Source: DATDIC01 sp963777625
Lineage (GTDB): Bacteria > Pseudomonadota > Alphaproteobacteria > Acetobacterales > Acetobacteraceae
Length of the DNA: 64,000 nucleotides
Assembly: GCA_963777625.1 (NCBI GenBank)
Contig: CAVZRO010000001.1
Span: 310,001 to 374,000, forward strand
Reading direction: 5' to 3'
Shown: positions 16,870 to 25,618 of the stretch, one piece after another
How positions within the stretch are numbered: the stretch's first letter is position 1
Layout of the letters: every line of letters begins with the position of its first letter
Position numbers and translations under genes: made by a program
Notes under the pieces: generated by a model
Told to the model about the DNA's origin: nothing
Seen by the model: only the letters and a program-made list of their open reading frames with translations
Databases searched by the model: none

Positions 16870-16894
16870 TTGCACAGCGTTCAATCAACCCAAG

Positions 16895-16923
16895 CGGCGC
16901 CCGTTCGGGCGCCGTTTTCGTTT
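16895..16923 (+). terminator. Rho-independent terminator after the PEP-CTERM gene
   Basis: Stem CGGCGCCC / GGGCGCCG with a GTTC loop, followed by TTTTCGTTT. It lies 25 bases after the stop codon and just before the convergent enolase-superfamily gene. Confidence 0.85.
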
Positions 16924-16930
16924 CAGCCAC

Positions 16931-18127
16931 TTACGACCAGCTTCGCCCCGACGGTGGATGCGCCCGCAGCACCTCCTCGTTCACCTCCGCCCCCCAACCC
17001 GGACCGGTTGGAATCAACAACTCCCCGCCCTTGATCTCCGGCGGAACGCTCATCAGTGACTCCTTCCACGGCACATCGACGACATCGATCTCCATCACCC
17101 GGAAATTGGGTATCGCCGCACAGAAATGCGCGCTCATCAGCGACCCCAGATGCCCGTTGAAATTGTGTGGCGCGACGTAGACTTCATACGTATCCGCCAT
17201 CGCCGCGATCTTCATCAACTCCAGGATGCCGTTCCACGGCACGTCGATGATCGCCACGTCCACCGACTGCTGCTCGAAAAACGGCCGGTACTGCCGCCGC
17301 CCGAACAACAACTCGCACGATGCGATCCGCGTGCGAGAGCAGCGCCGGATCGTCGCCAGCGCCGCCGGGTCGTACGAATCCAACTCCAGCCAGGTCAGCT
17401 CGAACGGCTCCATCGCCTGCGCGACGCGGATATATCCCTCGGTCCGGAAGTTGAAATTCAGATCGAGGTGCAGCCCCACACCCGCCCCGGCCCCCTGCCG
17501 GAACGCCGCCATCTGCTCCACCATCCCCTGTACCAGGTCCGCATCCACCGGCAGGTCCGGTGCAAACGGCGCGTTGAACCCGGGCATGTGCAAACTGGGA
17601 CAGTCACCGTCGAACCGCATGATATTCGTCTTCAGACCCTTGAAGCCGCGCCGCGCGACCTCCGCCCCTTGCGCCACCACGTCGTTCAGTGACCGGATCG
17701 ACGGACTGCCGGTCCAGTCCCGGAATTGCTCACCGAACATCACCTGATACGATCCGCAATGCGACCAATAGAGCCGTAGCCGGTCGCGAATCGGCCCGCC
17801 CAGCAGTTCGTACACCGGGATCCCCAGCGCCTTCGCCTTCAAATCGACCAGCGCATTCTCGATCGCCGCGATCGCCTGATGGTTGATGCCGCCCGGCGCT
17901 GCCCGCGTCACGCCATGCAGAAACGCTGTGTGCCGCTCGACCGGTCGCGGATCCTGTCCGATCAGCCGCTCCGACAACCGGCGGATCACCGCCGACAATC
18001 CCTGCGATCCGTACAACTCCATGTATTCCGACCAGCCGACCAGCCCCTCGTCGGTGGTGATCTTCAGGAAGGAAAAATCCCGCCATCCGGCATTACAATG
18101 CAGGTCCTCGATCTTGGTGATGCGCAT
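16931..18127 (-). CDS. Mandelate racemase/muconate lactonizing-type enzyme (enolase superfamily)
   Basis: A 398-residue two-domain enolase-superfamily protein. The capping domain starts MRITKIEDLHCNAGWRDFSFLKITTDEGLVGWSEY. In the barrel, metal-ligand positions are visible in HLDLNFNF and in ELDSYDP on the next strand; KGLKTNIMRF holds a candidate base Lys, and APHNFNGHLGSLMSAH carries a His typical of the sugar-acid dehydratase groups. It probably abstracts an alpha-proton from a sugar acid or related carboxylate; substrate not resolved. ATG 18127 has GGGAGGGG upstream; the longer frame is unsupported. Divergent from the SGNH hydrolase gene. Confidence 0.85.
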   Translation of the reverse strand: MRITKIEDLHCNAGWRDFSFLKITTDEGLVGWSEYMELYGSQGLSAVIRRLSERLIGQDPRPVERHTAFLHGVTRAAPGGINHQAIAAIENALVDLKAKALGIPVYELLGGPIRDRLRLYWSHCGSYQVMFGEQFRDWTGSPSIRSLNDVVAQGAEVARRGFKGLKTNIMRFDGDCPSLHMPGFNAPFAPDLPVDADLVQGMVEQMAAFRQGAGAGVGLHLDLNFNFRTEGYIRVAQAMEPFELTWLELDSYDPAALATIRRCSRTRIASCELLFGRRQYRPFFEQQSVDVAIIDVPWNGILELMKIAAMADTYEVYVAPHNFNGHLGSLMSAHFCAAIPNFRVMEIDVVDVPWKESLMSVPPEIKGGELLIPTGPGWGAEVNEEVLRAHPPSGRSWS

Positions 18128-18191
18128 CCGCCCCTCCCGGCACCGATCCGGCAATGCTAAGGGGGACAGCCTGTAGTTCCGAGTCTCCGCC

Positions 18192-18977
18192 ATGACGCGC
18201 CCCTCTCGTCTGATCATGCTTGCCCTGTGCATTTCCCTGCTGCCCGCGCCGGCCGCGTTCGCCCGCACCGTGCTCGCCGCGGTGCCGATCTCGCGCATGG
18301 ACCTGCCCTGGTGGCGTCACCGTCATGAGGAGAAACTGGCGGAGCTGCACCGCGGCCCGGTTGACCTGCTCTTTCTCGGTGATTCCATCACCCAGGACTG
18401 GGAGCGTCAGGGACCGCCGCCGTGGGCGGATTTCGCCCCGGTCTGGCAGCGCTTCTATGGCGACCGCCACGCCGTCAATCTCGGCTTCATCGGCGACACC
18501 ACCGCCAGTCTGTTGTGGCGCATCGACAACGGCGAAATCTCCGGCATTTCCCCGAAAGTCGCCGTTATCCTGATCGGCGCCAACAATATGGGCCGGCCGC
18601 ATTGGTCGGCATCCGACACCGTCGCCGGCATCGACACCATCATCGCGCGTCTGCGGGAGCGCCTGCCGGCAACGAAGATACTCCTGCTCGGCGTTCTCCC
18701 CAGCGACCGCTCCGCCTGGATCACCGCCACGACCCAGGACATCAACCACATGCTGGCAGAGAAATACGGCGAGGGCCGTGTACCGGATGTCACGTTTCTC
18801 GATCTATCGCCCGTCTTCATGCGGGATGGCCACCTGAACCGTGACCTGTTCCTCGACCCGAAGCAGAACCCACCCGCGCCTCCCCTGCATCCCGACGCCG
18901 ACGGGCAGGAGAAGATGGCTGCGGCAATGGAACCGACGCTCGCGGCGATGATGGGCGATCGCAACCATCTCAAATAG
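18192..18977 (+). CDS. Secreted SGNH/GDSL hydrolase
   Basis: A 261-residue exported hydrolase: signal peptide to about AFA, block I LLFLGDSITQDW with the nucleophile Ser, Gly in block II (NLGFIGDTTASLLWRI), block III IGANNMG with the oxyanion Asn, and block V LHPDADGQEKMA with the catalytic Asp-x-x-His equivalent (His in LHP). It resembles the platelet-activating-factor acetylhydrolase-like GDSL group and may remove acetyl or acyl groups from a periplasmic glycan. It precedes the solute-binding gene by 94 bases on the same strand. Confidence 0.88.
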   Translation: MTRPSRLIMLALCISLLPAPAAFARTVLAAVPISRMDLPWWRHRHEEKLAELHRGPVDLLFLGDSITQDWERQGPPPWADFAPVWQRFYGDRHAVNLGFIGDTTASLLWRIDNGEISGISPKVAVILIGANNMGRPHWSASDTVAGIDTIIARLRERLPATKILLLGVLPSDRSAWITATTQDINHMLAEKYGEGRVPDVTFLDLSPVFMRDGHLNRDLFLDPKQNPPAPPLHPDADGQEKMAAAMEPTLAAMMGDRNHLK

Positions 18978-19071
18978 ACCACCGCATCGCCGGCGGGCGC
19001 TGGCTGGACGGGCGACGAACCGCCGCGATAACATCGGTTCCGGAACAGGACCGAAACCGGAGAGGCCAACG

Positions 19072-20577
19072 ATGCGAGCGATTACAGGTGCCGCCGCCGC
19101 CATCCTGCTGCTGGCCGGAGCATCCGCGCACGCCGCCGGCACCTTGCGGATCGGCATGCAGGATGATCCCGACGCGCTCGACCCCGCCCTCGGCGGGACT
19201 TTTGCCGGGCGCATCGTGTTCGCCAGCCTGTGCGACAAGCTGGTCGATCTCAGTGGCAATCTCGACTTCGTTCCGCAGCTCGCCACCGCCTGGTCCTGGT
19301 CGCCCAACTCGCGCGCGCTGACGCTCACGCTGCGCCAGGGCGTGCAGTTCCAGGACGGCGAGCCGTTCGACGCCGACGCCGTGAAGGCAAACCTCGAACG
19401 CTACCGCAGCGCGCCCTATAGCGTACGCAAATCCGAGCTGAAGCCGGTCACGGCCGTGGAGGTGGTCGATCCCCACACCGTCCGCCTCGTCCTGTCACAG
19501 CCCTATGCGCCGTTGATCGCCGTGCTGTCCGACCGCGCCGGCATGATGGCCGCGCCGAAGGTGCTCGCCCAACTGGGCAAGAATTTCTCCACCCATCCGG
19601 TCTGTGCCGGCCCGTTCAGCTTCGTGGAACGCGTCCCGCTCGACCACATCACGCTGCAACGCTTTCCCGGCTACTGGAACGCCGGCGCGATCCATATCGA
19701 TCGCATCGAGTTCCATCCGATCGCGGATTCCAGTGTCCGGCTGGTCGATTTGCAGGCCGGCCAGCTCGACATGATCGAGGAAATGGCGCCGACCGACGCG
19801 ATCAAGGTTCAGCAGAACAAGCAGTTGCAATTGGCGAAGGTCACCGCCCTTGGCTACGAGGCGATGATGATCAACCTTGCCAACGGCGCCGGCGCCAACA
19901 CCCCGCTGGCGCACGATGCCCGGGTGCGCGCCGCGCTGGAAGCCGCGATCGATCGCAACGTGATCAATCAGGTCGCCGCCTCCGGCCTGTTCGTGCCCGA
20001 TAACCAATCGGAGCTGCCCACCAGCCGTTACTTCAACAACGATCTGCCGGTACCTCCACGTGACGTCGCGAAGGCCAAGGCACTGCTGCAACAGGCCGGC
20101 GTCCAGCACCTCACCATCGGGTTGCGCGTGCTGAACACGCCGCTCGACCAGCAGATCGGTGAGATCATACAATCAATGGCCGCCGAAGCCGGCATCACCG
20201 TCAACGTCCAGGCCGGCGAGACCAACGCCAACATCGCCGCCTATCTGCACGGCGACTTCCAGGCCGGCCTGGTAATCTGGAGCGGGCGTTCCGATCCCGA
20301 CTTCAATATCACCCAGTTCCTGTCCTGTGACGGGTTCCAGAACTGGGAGAAATACTGCAACACCGACTTCCAGGCCGTGCTCGATAAGGCGCGCTCCGTT
20401 ACCGATCCGGCCGCCCGCGCCGACCTGTATCACCAGGCTGCCGCGCACTACATCGCCGACCGCCCGCTGCTGTTTCTGTTCCATATGACATGGCTCTACG
20501 GGCTCAGCCCTCACCTGACCGGCTTCACCCCGGTGCCCGATGGGCTGATCCGACCGGAAGGGCTGGAGCTGAAATAA
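19072..20577 (+). CDS. ABC transporter solute-binding protein, family 5
   Basis: A 501-residue periplasmic binding protein with signal peptide (to AHA, about residue 22). Family-5 markers are LRIGMQDDPDALDPAL, the long signature PQLATAWSWSPNSRALTLTLRQGVQFQDGEPFDADAVKANLER (not all shown), and the C-terminal ADRPLLFLFHMTWLYGLSPHLTGF. These proteins deliver peptides, nickel or glycosides to an ABC permease. No permease or ATPase gene is adjacent, so the transporter is encoded elsewhere. A GTC-ATGGCCGGG hairpin lies about 20 bases beyond its stop. Confidence 0.9.
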   Translation: MRAITGAAAAILLLAGASAHAAGTLRIGMQDDPDALDPALGGTFAGRIVFASLCDKLVDLSGNLDFVPQLATAWSWSPNSRALTLTLRQGVQFQDGEPFDADAVKANLERYRSAPYSVRKSELKPVTAVEVVDPHTVRLVLSQPYAPLIAVLSDRAGMMAAPKVLAQLGKNFSTHPVCAGPFSFVERVPLDHITLQRFPGYWNAGAIHIDRIEFHPIADSSVRLVDLQAGQLDMIEEMAPTDAIKVQQNKQLQLAKVTALGYEAMMINLANGAGANTPLAHDARVRAALEAAIDRNVINQVAASGLFVPDNQSELPTSRYFNNDLPVPPRDVAKAKALLQQAGVQHLTIGLRVLNTPLDQQIGEIIQSMAAEAGITVNVQAGETNANIAAYLHGDFQAGLVIWSGRSDPDFNITQFLSCDGFQNWEKYCNTDFQAVLDKARSVTDPAARADLYHQAAAHYIADRPLLFLFHMTWLYGLSPHLTGFTPVPDGLIRPEGLELK

Positions 20578-20596
20578 TACCGACTGTCACTTCGTC

Positions 20597-20620
20597 ATGG
20601 CCGGGCTCTGTCCCGGCCAT
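20597..20620. repeat. REP-like hairpin between convergent genes
   Basis: ATGGCCGGG (20597-20605) and CCCGGCCAT (20612-20620) form a perfect 9-bp stem with a six-base loop. The same CATGGCCGGG...CCCGGCCATG core appears inside the MITE-like elements elsewhere in the window. It lies between the solute-binding gene and fabZ and may end both transcripts. Confidence 0.55.
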
Positions 20621-20650
20621 CCACGCCCGCTACCCCGAGAACCAACCCCC

Positions 20651-21145
20651 TCAGTCCGGCCCCTTCGCCCGTTCCATGATCATGGCCGCATAGGTCGCTT
20701 CAGCCACGGAGACCTCGTCCACCCGCGCTATCGCGTGAAACCTCCACACATTCCCCCGATGGTGCACTTTCACCACGTGAATACGGAGCTGATCGCCGGG
20801 TATAACCGGCCGGCGGAACTTCGCGCCGTTGATCGACATGAAATACACCACCTTCCCTGCCGACTCCGGGCCCAATGTCTCTACCACCAGCACCGCGGCG
20901 GTCTGCGCCATGCTTTCGATGATCAGCACACCCGGCATGACCGGATGATTAGGGAAATGACCCTGGAAAAACAATTCGTTGACCGAGACATTCTTGATCC
21001 CGATCGCGGAGCAACCGCGCACCACCTCCACCACGCGGTCGATCATCAGGAATGGGTAACGATGCGGGATCGCCTGCAGGATGCGCCGGATATCCACCAC
21101 CTCGATCGCCCCGGTTGCGGCCTCCTGCGCGTGGGTCACATCCAT
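20651..21145 (-). CDS. fabZ: 3-hydroxyacyl-ACP dehydratase FabZ
   Basis: A 164-residue hot-dog-fold dehydratase. The catalytic His is in PHRYPFLMIDRV and the helix FFQGHFPNHPVMPGVLIIESMAQ carries the second active-site acid. It dehydrates 3-hydroxyacyl-ACP in fatty acid synthesis. It is the last gene of the pyrH-to-fabZ run, five bases after lpxD; lpxA and lpxB, which often follow, are absent. Confidence 0.95.
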   Translation of the reverse strand: MDVTHAQEAATGAIEVVDIRRILQAIPHRYPFLMIDRVVEVVRGCSAIGIKNVSVNELFFQGHFPNHPVMPGVLIIESMAQTAAVLVVETLGPESAGKVVYFMSINGAKFRRPVIPGDQLRIHVVKVHHRGNVWRFHAIARVDEVSVAEATYAAMIMERAKGPD

Positions 21146-21150
21146 CGCGG

Positions 21151-22225
21151 TCAGTCCGTCTCCCCTTTTTCGCTCCGCGCCCTCGCCAGCTTGCGCGTCA
21201 AACGCCGCAGCGTGGCGATCTGGCGGAAGAATTCGTGCACCGGCAAGGCGGGACTGCCGACCACCTCGGCCCCTGGCGCAATATCCGACATGACTCCGGC
21301 CTGGGCGCCGACGCGCGCGCCGCGGCCGATCCGGATATGCCCGACGAAACCGGCCTGGCCGCCGATTGTCACATGGTCTTCCACAATTGTGGAGCCGGAG
21401 ATGCCAACCATCGCCACAACCACGCAGGCGCGGCCAATATGGACGTTGTGCCCGATCTGCACCAGGTTGTCGAGGCAGGAGCCGGCACCGATCACGGTGT
21501 CATGCAGGCTGCCGCGGTCGATCGTGGTGTTGGCGCCGACCGACACGTCATCTTCCAGGATCACCCGTCCGAGCTGCGGCACGGCACGGAATCCATCACC
21601 GGCCGCCGCGAAGCCGAACCCATCCTGGCCGACGCGGACACCCGGATAGATCACCACGCGCGCGCCCACCAGCGCGTGACTCAAGCTGACATGGGTGCCG
21701 ATCCGGCAGTCCGGTCCCAGAACCACACCGTCACCAATCACCGCGCCGGCCCCGATGATGCAGCGCGGCCCGATTTCCGCGCGGGCGCCGATCACCGCCA
21801 GCGGCCCGACCTCCGCGCTCGGGTCCACCCGCGCCCCCGGAGCGACCACTGCGGATGGATGGATTCCCGGTCGGGACGGCGGCAAGGGATGGAACAGCGC
21901 CGCCACCCGCGCCCAAGCGCCATACGGGTCCCCCGTTGTGAGCGCGACGGAGCCGGCAGGCACGCGGGAAACCATTTCCGCTCGGTACGATCACGGCGCC
22001 GGCCGCGGTGGCGGCCAGCGCGGATGCATATTTCCGGTTATCGAGGAAACTTACCTCGGTCGGCCCCGCCGTCTGCAGCGGGGCCACTCCGGTCAGAATC
22101 AGCTCGGCGGCTGGCGCGTCCGCCCCGGCGACCTCGGCGACCGCCGCGAGGCTATGCGGTCCCGCCGAGATAAAAAACCTAGGATCGCCGGCGATTTCCG
22201 GCCGACGGCCCTCGGCCTCGGCCAC
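21151..22225 (-). pseudogene. lpxD: UDP-3-O-acylglucosamine N-acyltransferase LpxD, split by a +1 frameshift
   Basis: The coding sequence for LpxD is present but in two frames. Codons from GTG 22225 encode the N-terminal uridine-binding domain (PTEVSFLDNRKYASAL...AAGAVIVPS); after about 21975 the rest, from RVPAGSVALTTGDPYGAWARVA through the left-handed beta-helix hexapeptides (VGQDGFGFA, NTTIDRGSL, NLVQIGHNVHIG), is in the next frame. Removing one base near 21972-21982 restores a 357-residue protein. LpxD adds the third acyl chain in lipid A synthesis and is normally essential, so a sequence error is more likely than a true break. It lies between skp and fabZ; AGGA precedes the GTG start. 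Confidence 0.85.
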
Positions 22226-22228
22226 GTC

Positions 22229-23083
22229 CTACGGTGACTTCTGTGCAGCCGGCTTCCCGGCCGGCTCGGCCGAGGCAACCGGACTCGGGTTCGCACTCAC
22301 CGGCGAAACGCCCTCGGCCGGCACCGTGACCGTCGGCAGCACTTTGTTCAGCACCTCGGTCACCTGATTCGTAATGTCGAACTCCGGAATATTTACCGCC
22401 ACCTCGGCCCGCTGCAGCACCAGGTTCATTCCCCGGCTCGCCGCCACCTTTTGCACCACGTCGCTCAGCGTGCGCTGAATCTGCAGCAGTGCGTACTGGC
22501 CCTGTTCCTGGATGATCCGGTTGCGCTCGGTGAAACTGCGTCGCGACTCGGTGATCCTGTCCTGCAGGTCTTTCTCCTTGGCGCGGATTTGGTCCGCCGT
22601 CAGCTTGGCCCGGTCGGTCGCCAGCGCCTGGCCCATGTCACGCAGCTTCACCTGCTCCTTCTGCGCATCGTCGTTCATCTTCTGGCGCCGCTCCGTGATG
22701 ATCTTGTCCGCCGCCTGGTAGGCGACCGACGCACGCAGCACGTCAGGCACGCCCAGCACGCCGATCACCGCCGCCGGTGGCAACGCACCGCGCGGCACAT
22801 CGGCGACCGCCGGAGCCGGGGGCAGTGGCACCTGAATCTGTTCAGCCTGCTGGCCTGTCGTGTCTTCGGTCGGCGCAGCGGTGTCCAGCGGAGAGGCCGC
22901 CGGCGCCGGGGTCGCGGCGCGCGTACGCGGCCGCCGTTCCGGCGCCGCGGGTCGTGGCTGCCCTGGCATGAACCAGTTCTGTCCCTGGCCTTGCGCCTGC
23001 TGGGCGCGTGCGGCGGGAACCGCGAGGAAACCGACCAGGGCCGCACAGAACACGACCACTGCTGACAAGCGATGTAGGACCAC
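22229..23083 (-). CDS. skp: Periplasmic chaperone OmpH/Skp with a long Pro/Ala-rich insert
   Basis: A 284-residue exported protein: signal peptide (to about ARA, residue 27), a Pro/Ala/Gln/Arg-rich low-complexity segment (about 28-100), then the Skp core with the coiled-coil arms (SVAYQAADKIITERRQKMNDDAQKEQVKLRD... region, 118-200) and a C-terminal Pro/Ala/Ser tail. Skp trimers hold unfolded outer-membrane proteins. Usual Skp is about 160-200 residues, so the extra length is the N- and C-terminal low-complexity sequence. The GTG start overlaps the bamA stop by one base; lpxD starts three bases after its stop. Confidence 0.88.
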   Translation of the reverse strand: MVLHRLSAVVVFCAALVGFLAVPAARAQQAQGQGQNWFMPGQPRPAAPERRPRTRAATPAPAASPLDTAAPTEDTTGQQAEQIQVPLPPAPAVADVPRGALPPAAVIGVLGVPDVLRASVAYQAADKIITERRQKMNDDAQKEQVKLRDMGQALATDRAKLTADQIRAKEKDLQDRITESRRSFTERNRIIQEQGQYALLQIQRTLSDVVQKVAASRGMNLVLQRAEVAVNIPEFDITNQVTEVLNKVLPTVTVPAEGVSPVSANPSPVASAEPAGKPAAQKSP

Positions 23084-25488
23084 TAGAACCTCGTGCCGAA
23101 GCCGAATCGGAAAATTTGCGTCTGATCGAAAGGCTGTTTCACGACGAAGGGTGTGACGTCAACATTGATCAGACCGAAGCCGCTCCTCCAGGACAGTCCC
23201 AGGCCCGCGCCGACCCGGGGAGCGCCGGAATTCGACACCGGTGGGCATGCGCTGCCGCCGGCGCTCGGCAGGTTCGAGCCCGGGCAAGTGCCCGACTCGA
23301 ACGTGCCCTGGGTGAGGGCGCCGACATCGACAAACGCGTGCCCGGACAGGCCCAGATCCGCCGAGATGAAGGGCAACGGAAAGTTCAACTGCTGTGACTC
23401 CGTCCACAATACCCGACCCCCCAGCAAGTCGCCGGTTGTTTCATCGTGCGGGCCCACGCCGCCGGTTTCAAATCCGCGCAGGTTGTCGCCTCCCAGGTAA
23501 AACCGGTCGATCACCAATTCCTGCTTGCCAAGATTGAAGAAATATCCCGCCCCGGCGGACAGCGCGATGCCCCAATCATTGTTGCCGGTGAAGTGTTGTA
23601 GCGGAATGTAGTAACCGGCATCGATCTTCGGCCGCACGAAGTTCGCGTTGCCACCCAAACCGGCAAAGTCGGTCCCCAACGAAACGACGTAGCCGCTGTG
23701 CGGATCCACCGAGCTGTCGCGAAAGTCGAGCGTGGTCTCCTGGCTGATCTGGGACAGCAGCGTGTAGCCGGACTGGCTGGTGATATAATAGCTCGCCCCC
23801 TGGGCGATGTTGTACACCGTGCGTCCAACCAGCGAGTAGCTCCATACCTGCCGCAAATGGTCCGTGAACTGGTAGCCGGTGCGGAGCGAGAAACCGACGC
23901 GGCGTTCGTCATATGGCTCGGTGCCCAGGTTGTTCGTCTGTACCAGGAATAGATCGCCGCCAACCAGCAGATTGCGGTCCAGAAAATAGGGCTGCGTCAC
24001 CGACAGGTCGATAGAGCTGCGCTTCTGCGCCAGGATGCCGTTGATCCCGGCATTGATACCGGTGCCGACCAGGTTGCTCTCGCTCAGGCCAAGGTCAACC
24101 AGGAACCCGGCATCCGTCGAATATCCGCCGCCGATCGTAAGCTGGCCGGTAGGCTTTTCCTGCACCGTCGTGGTGATCACCGCGCGGTCCGGTGTGGAAC
24201 CCGGTGCAGTGGTGATGTTGACGCTCTGGAAATAGCCGAGATCGTTCAGCCGCTGCCGCGTATCATGCAGTGAGTTCGCATTGTAGGCGTCGCCCTCGGC
24301 GATGCGGAACTGCCGGCGTATCACCCGGTCCTGCGTCCGCAGGTTGCCGACAATATCGAGTCGTTCCACGTAGACGCGCGGGCCCTCGGTGACATCGAAC
24401 GCCAGATCGACCGTGTGTGTGTCGGGGTGCCTGTCCACATGCGGATTCGCTTGCACGAACGCAAATCCGTGGTCGCGCACATAGGATTCCATGGCGTCCG
24501 CGGTGCGGCCCACCGCGTCGCCGTCGTACCAGTCGCCGGTCGCAAGCTGCAACGACCCCCTCAGTTGCTGGTTGGTTATCCCCTTGAGCTGGGAATGGAT
24601 CGCCACCTTGCCGACGCGGTAGCGTGCCCCTTCGCTGACCGTGAAGGTAAGGAAGAAGCCTTTGCGGTCGGGCGCCAGCTCCGCCGTCGCATTGGTTACC
24701 TGAATATCGACATAGCCTTGATGAAGGTAGAACCGGCGTAACAATTCCTCGTCATAGTCCAGCCGCTCAGAGCTGTATTGGTCGGTAGTGCTCAGGAACC
24801 GCCACCAGCGCTCCTCGCGGCTGTTGATCGCTTCCGTCAGCCGGCTCTGGCTGAACGCATGGTTGCCGACGAACGTGATGCGGCTGATCAGCGTCGCCGG
24901 GCCGTCGTTGATCTGGAACACCACGTTCACCCGGTTCTCCGGCAGACGGATGATCTCCGGCTCCACCGCCGCGTCGTAGTAGCCCCGCAGGGCGTAGGCA
25001 TTGAGGATGCGTTGCCGGTCCGTCTCCGCCGCCGCCGGCGTGAACACCGAACGGCTGCGAAGCTGCACATCGCCGCTCAGATTGGCGTCGGTCAATATGT
25101 GATTGCCGTCGAACAGCACCTGGTTGACCACTGGGTTCTCCACCACGTGGACCACCAGCGTGTTGCCTTGCCGCGCCAGGCTGACATCCTGGAACAGCCC
25201 GGTTGCGTACAGCGTCTTCAGGCTTTCGTTGATCGGCCCCGGCGCGAACGGGTCGCCTGGATGCACCAGCATGTACGACCCGATCGTCCCAGCGTCGATC
25301 CGGCGGTTGCCCTGCACCTGGATTGCCTGGATTACGCCGCCGCTGGGAACATCGCCGGCCGTTGCCGCGGCTGGTGCGCGGGCAGCAGGTGCAGGCGCAG
25401 GTGCCGCCGCAGCGGATAGCAGGCCAACGAACAGGCAGCCGACAGCGAGAAGCGCGACACGGAAGCGGATCAATCGGCTATCCCCCAT
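23083..25488 (-). CDS. bamA: Outer-membrane protein assembly factor BamA
   Basis: An 801-residue protein: signal peptide, Ala/Pro linker, five POTRA repeats (starting IQAIQVQGNRRIDAGTIGSY and ending about residue 425) and a C-terminal 16-strand Omp85 barrel. The barrel contains the lid-loop type VRGF-like motif as NLRGFETGGVGP, and the chain ends in Phe (FGFGTRF), the outer-membrane signature. BamA inserts beta-barrel proteins into the outer membrane. Directly followed by skp and preceded by rseP, the classical order. Confidence 0.96.
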   Translation of the reverse strand: MGDSRLIRFRVALLAVGCLFVGLLSAAAAPAPAPAARAPAAATAGDVPSGGVIQAIQVQGNRRIDAGTIGSYMLVHPGDPFAPGPINESLKTLYATGLFQDVSLARQGNTLVVHVVENPVVNQVLFDGNHILTDANLSGDVQLRSRSVFTPAAAETDRQRILNAYALRGYYDAAVEPEIIRLPENRVNVVFQINDGPATLISRITFVGNHAFSQSRLTEAINSREERWWRFLSTTDQYSSERLDYDEELLRRFYLHQGYVDIQVTNATAELAPDRKGFFLTFTVSEGARYRVGKVAIHSQLKGITNQQLRGSLQLATGDWYDGDAVGRTADAMESYVRDHGFAFVQANPHVDRHPDTHTVDLAFDVTEGPRVYVERLDIVGNLRTQDRVIRRQFRIAEGDAYNANSLHDTRQRLNDLGYFQSVNITTAPGSTPDRAVITTTVQEKPTGQLTIGGGYSTDAGFLVDLGLSESNLVGTGINAGINGILAQKRSSIDLSVTQPYFLDRNLLVGGDLFLVQTNNLGTEPYDERRVGFSLRTGYQFTDHLRQVWSYSLVGRTVYNIAQGASYYITSQSGYTLLSQISQETTLDFRDSSVDPHSGYVVSLGTDFAGLGGNANFVRPKIDAGYYIPLQHFTGNNDWGIALSAGAGYFFNLGKQELVIDRFYLGGDNLRGFETGGVGPHDETTGDLLGGRVLWTESQQLNFPLPFISADLGLSGHAFVDVGALTQGTFESGTCPGSNLPSAGGSACPPVSNSGAPRVGAGLGLSWRSGFGLINVDVTPFVVKQPFDQTQIFRFGFGTRF

Positions 25489-25618
25489 CCCACCGAACGT
25501 ATCCGGTCGTTGCCGCGCGTTTCCGTCATTCCCTCATCCACGGGAAACACGCTCCGCACGAGGCAAAGACGCCACGCCTTGGGTCACAAGCGACAGAACC
25601 GCCGCGTGAAGTCAACCC

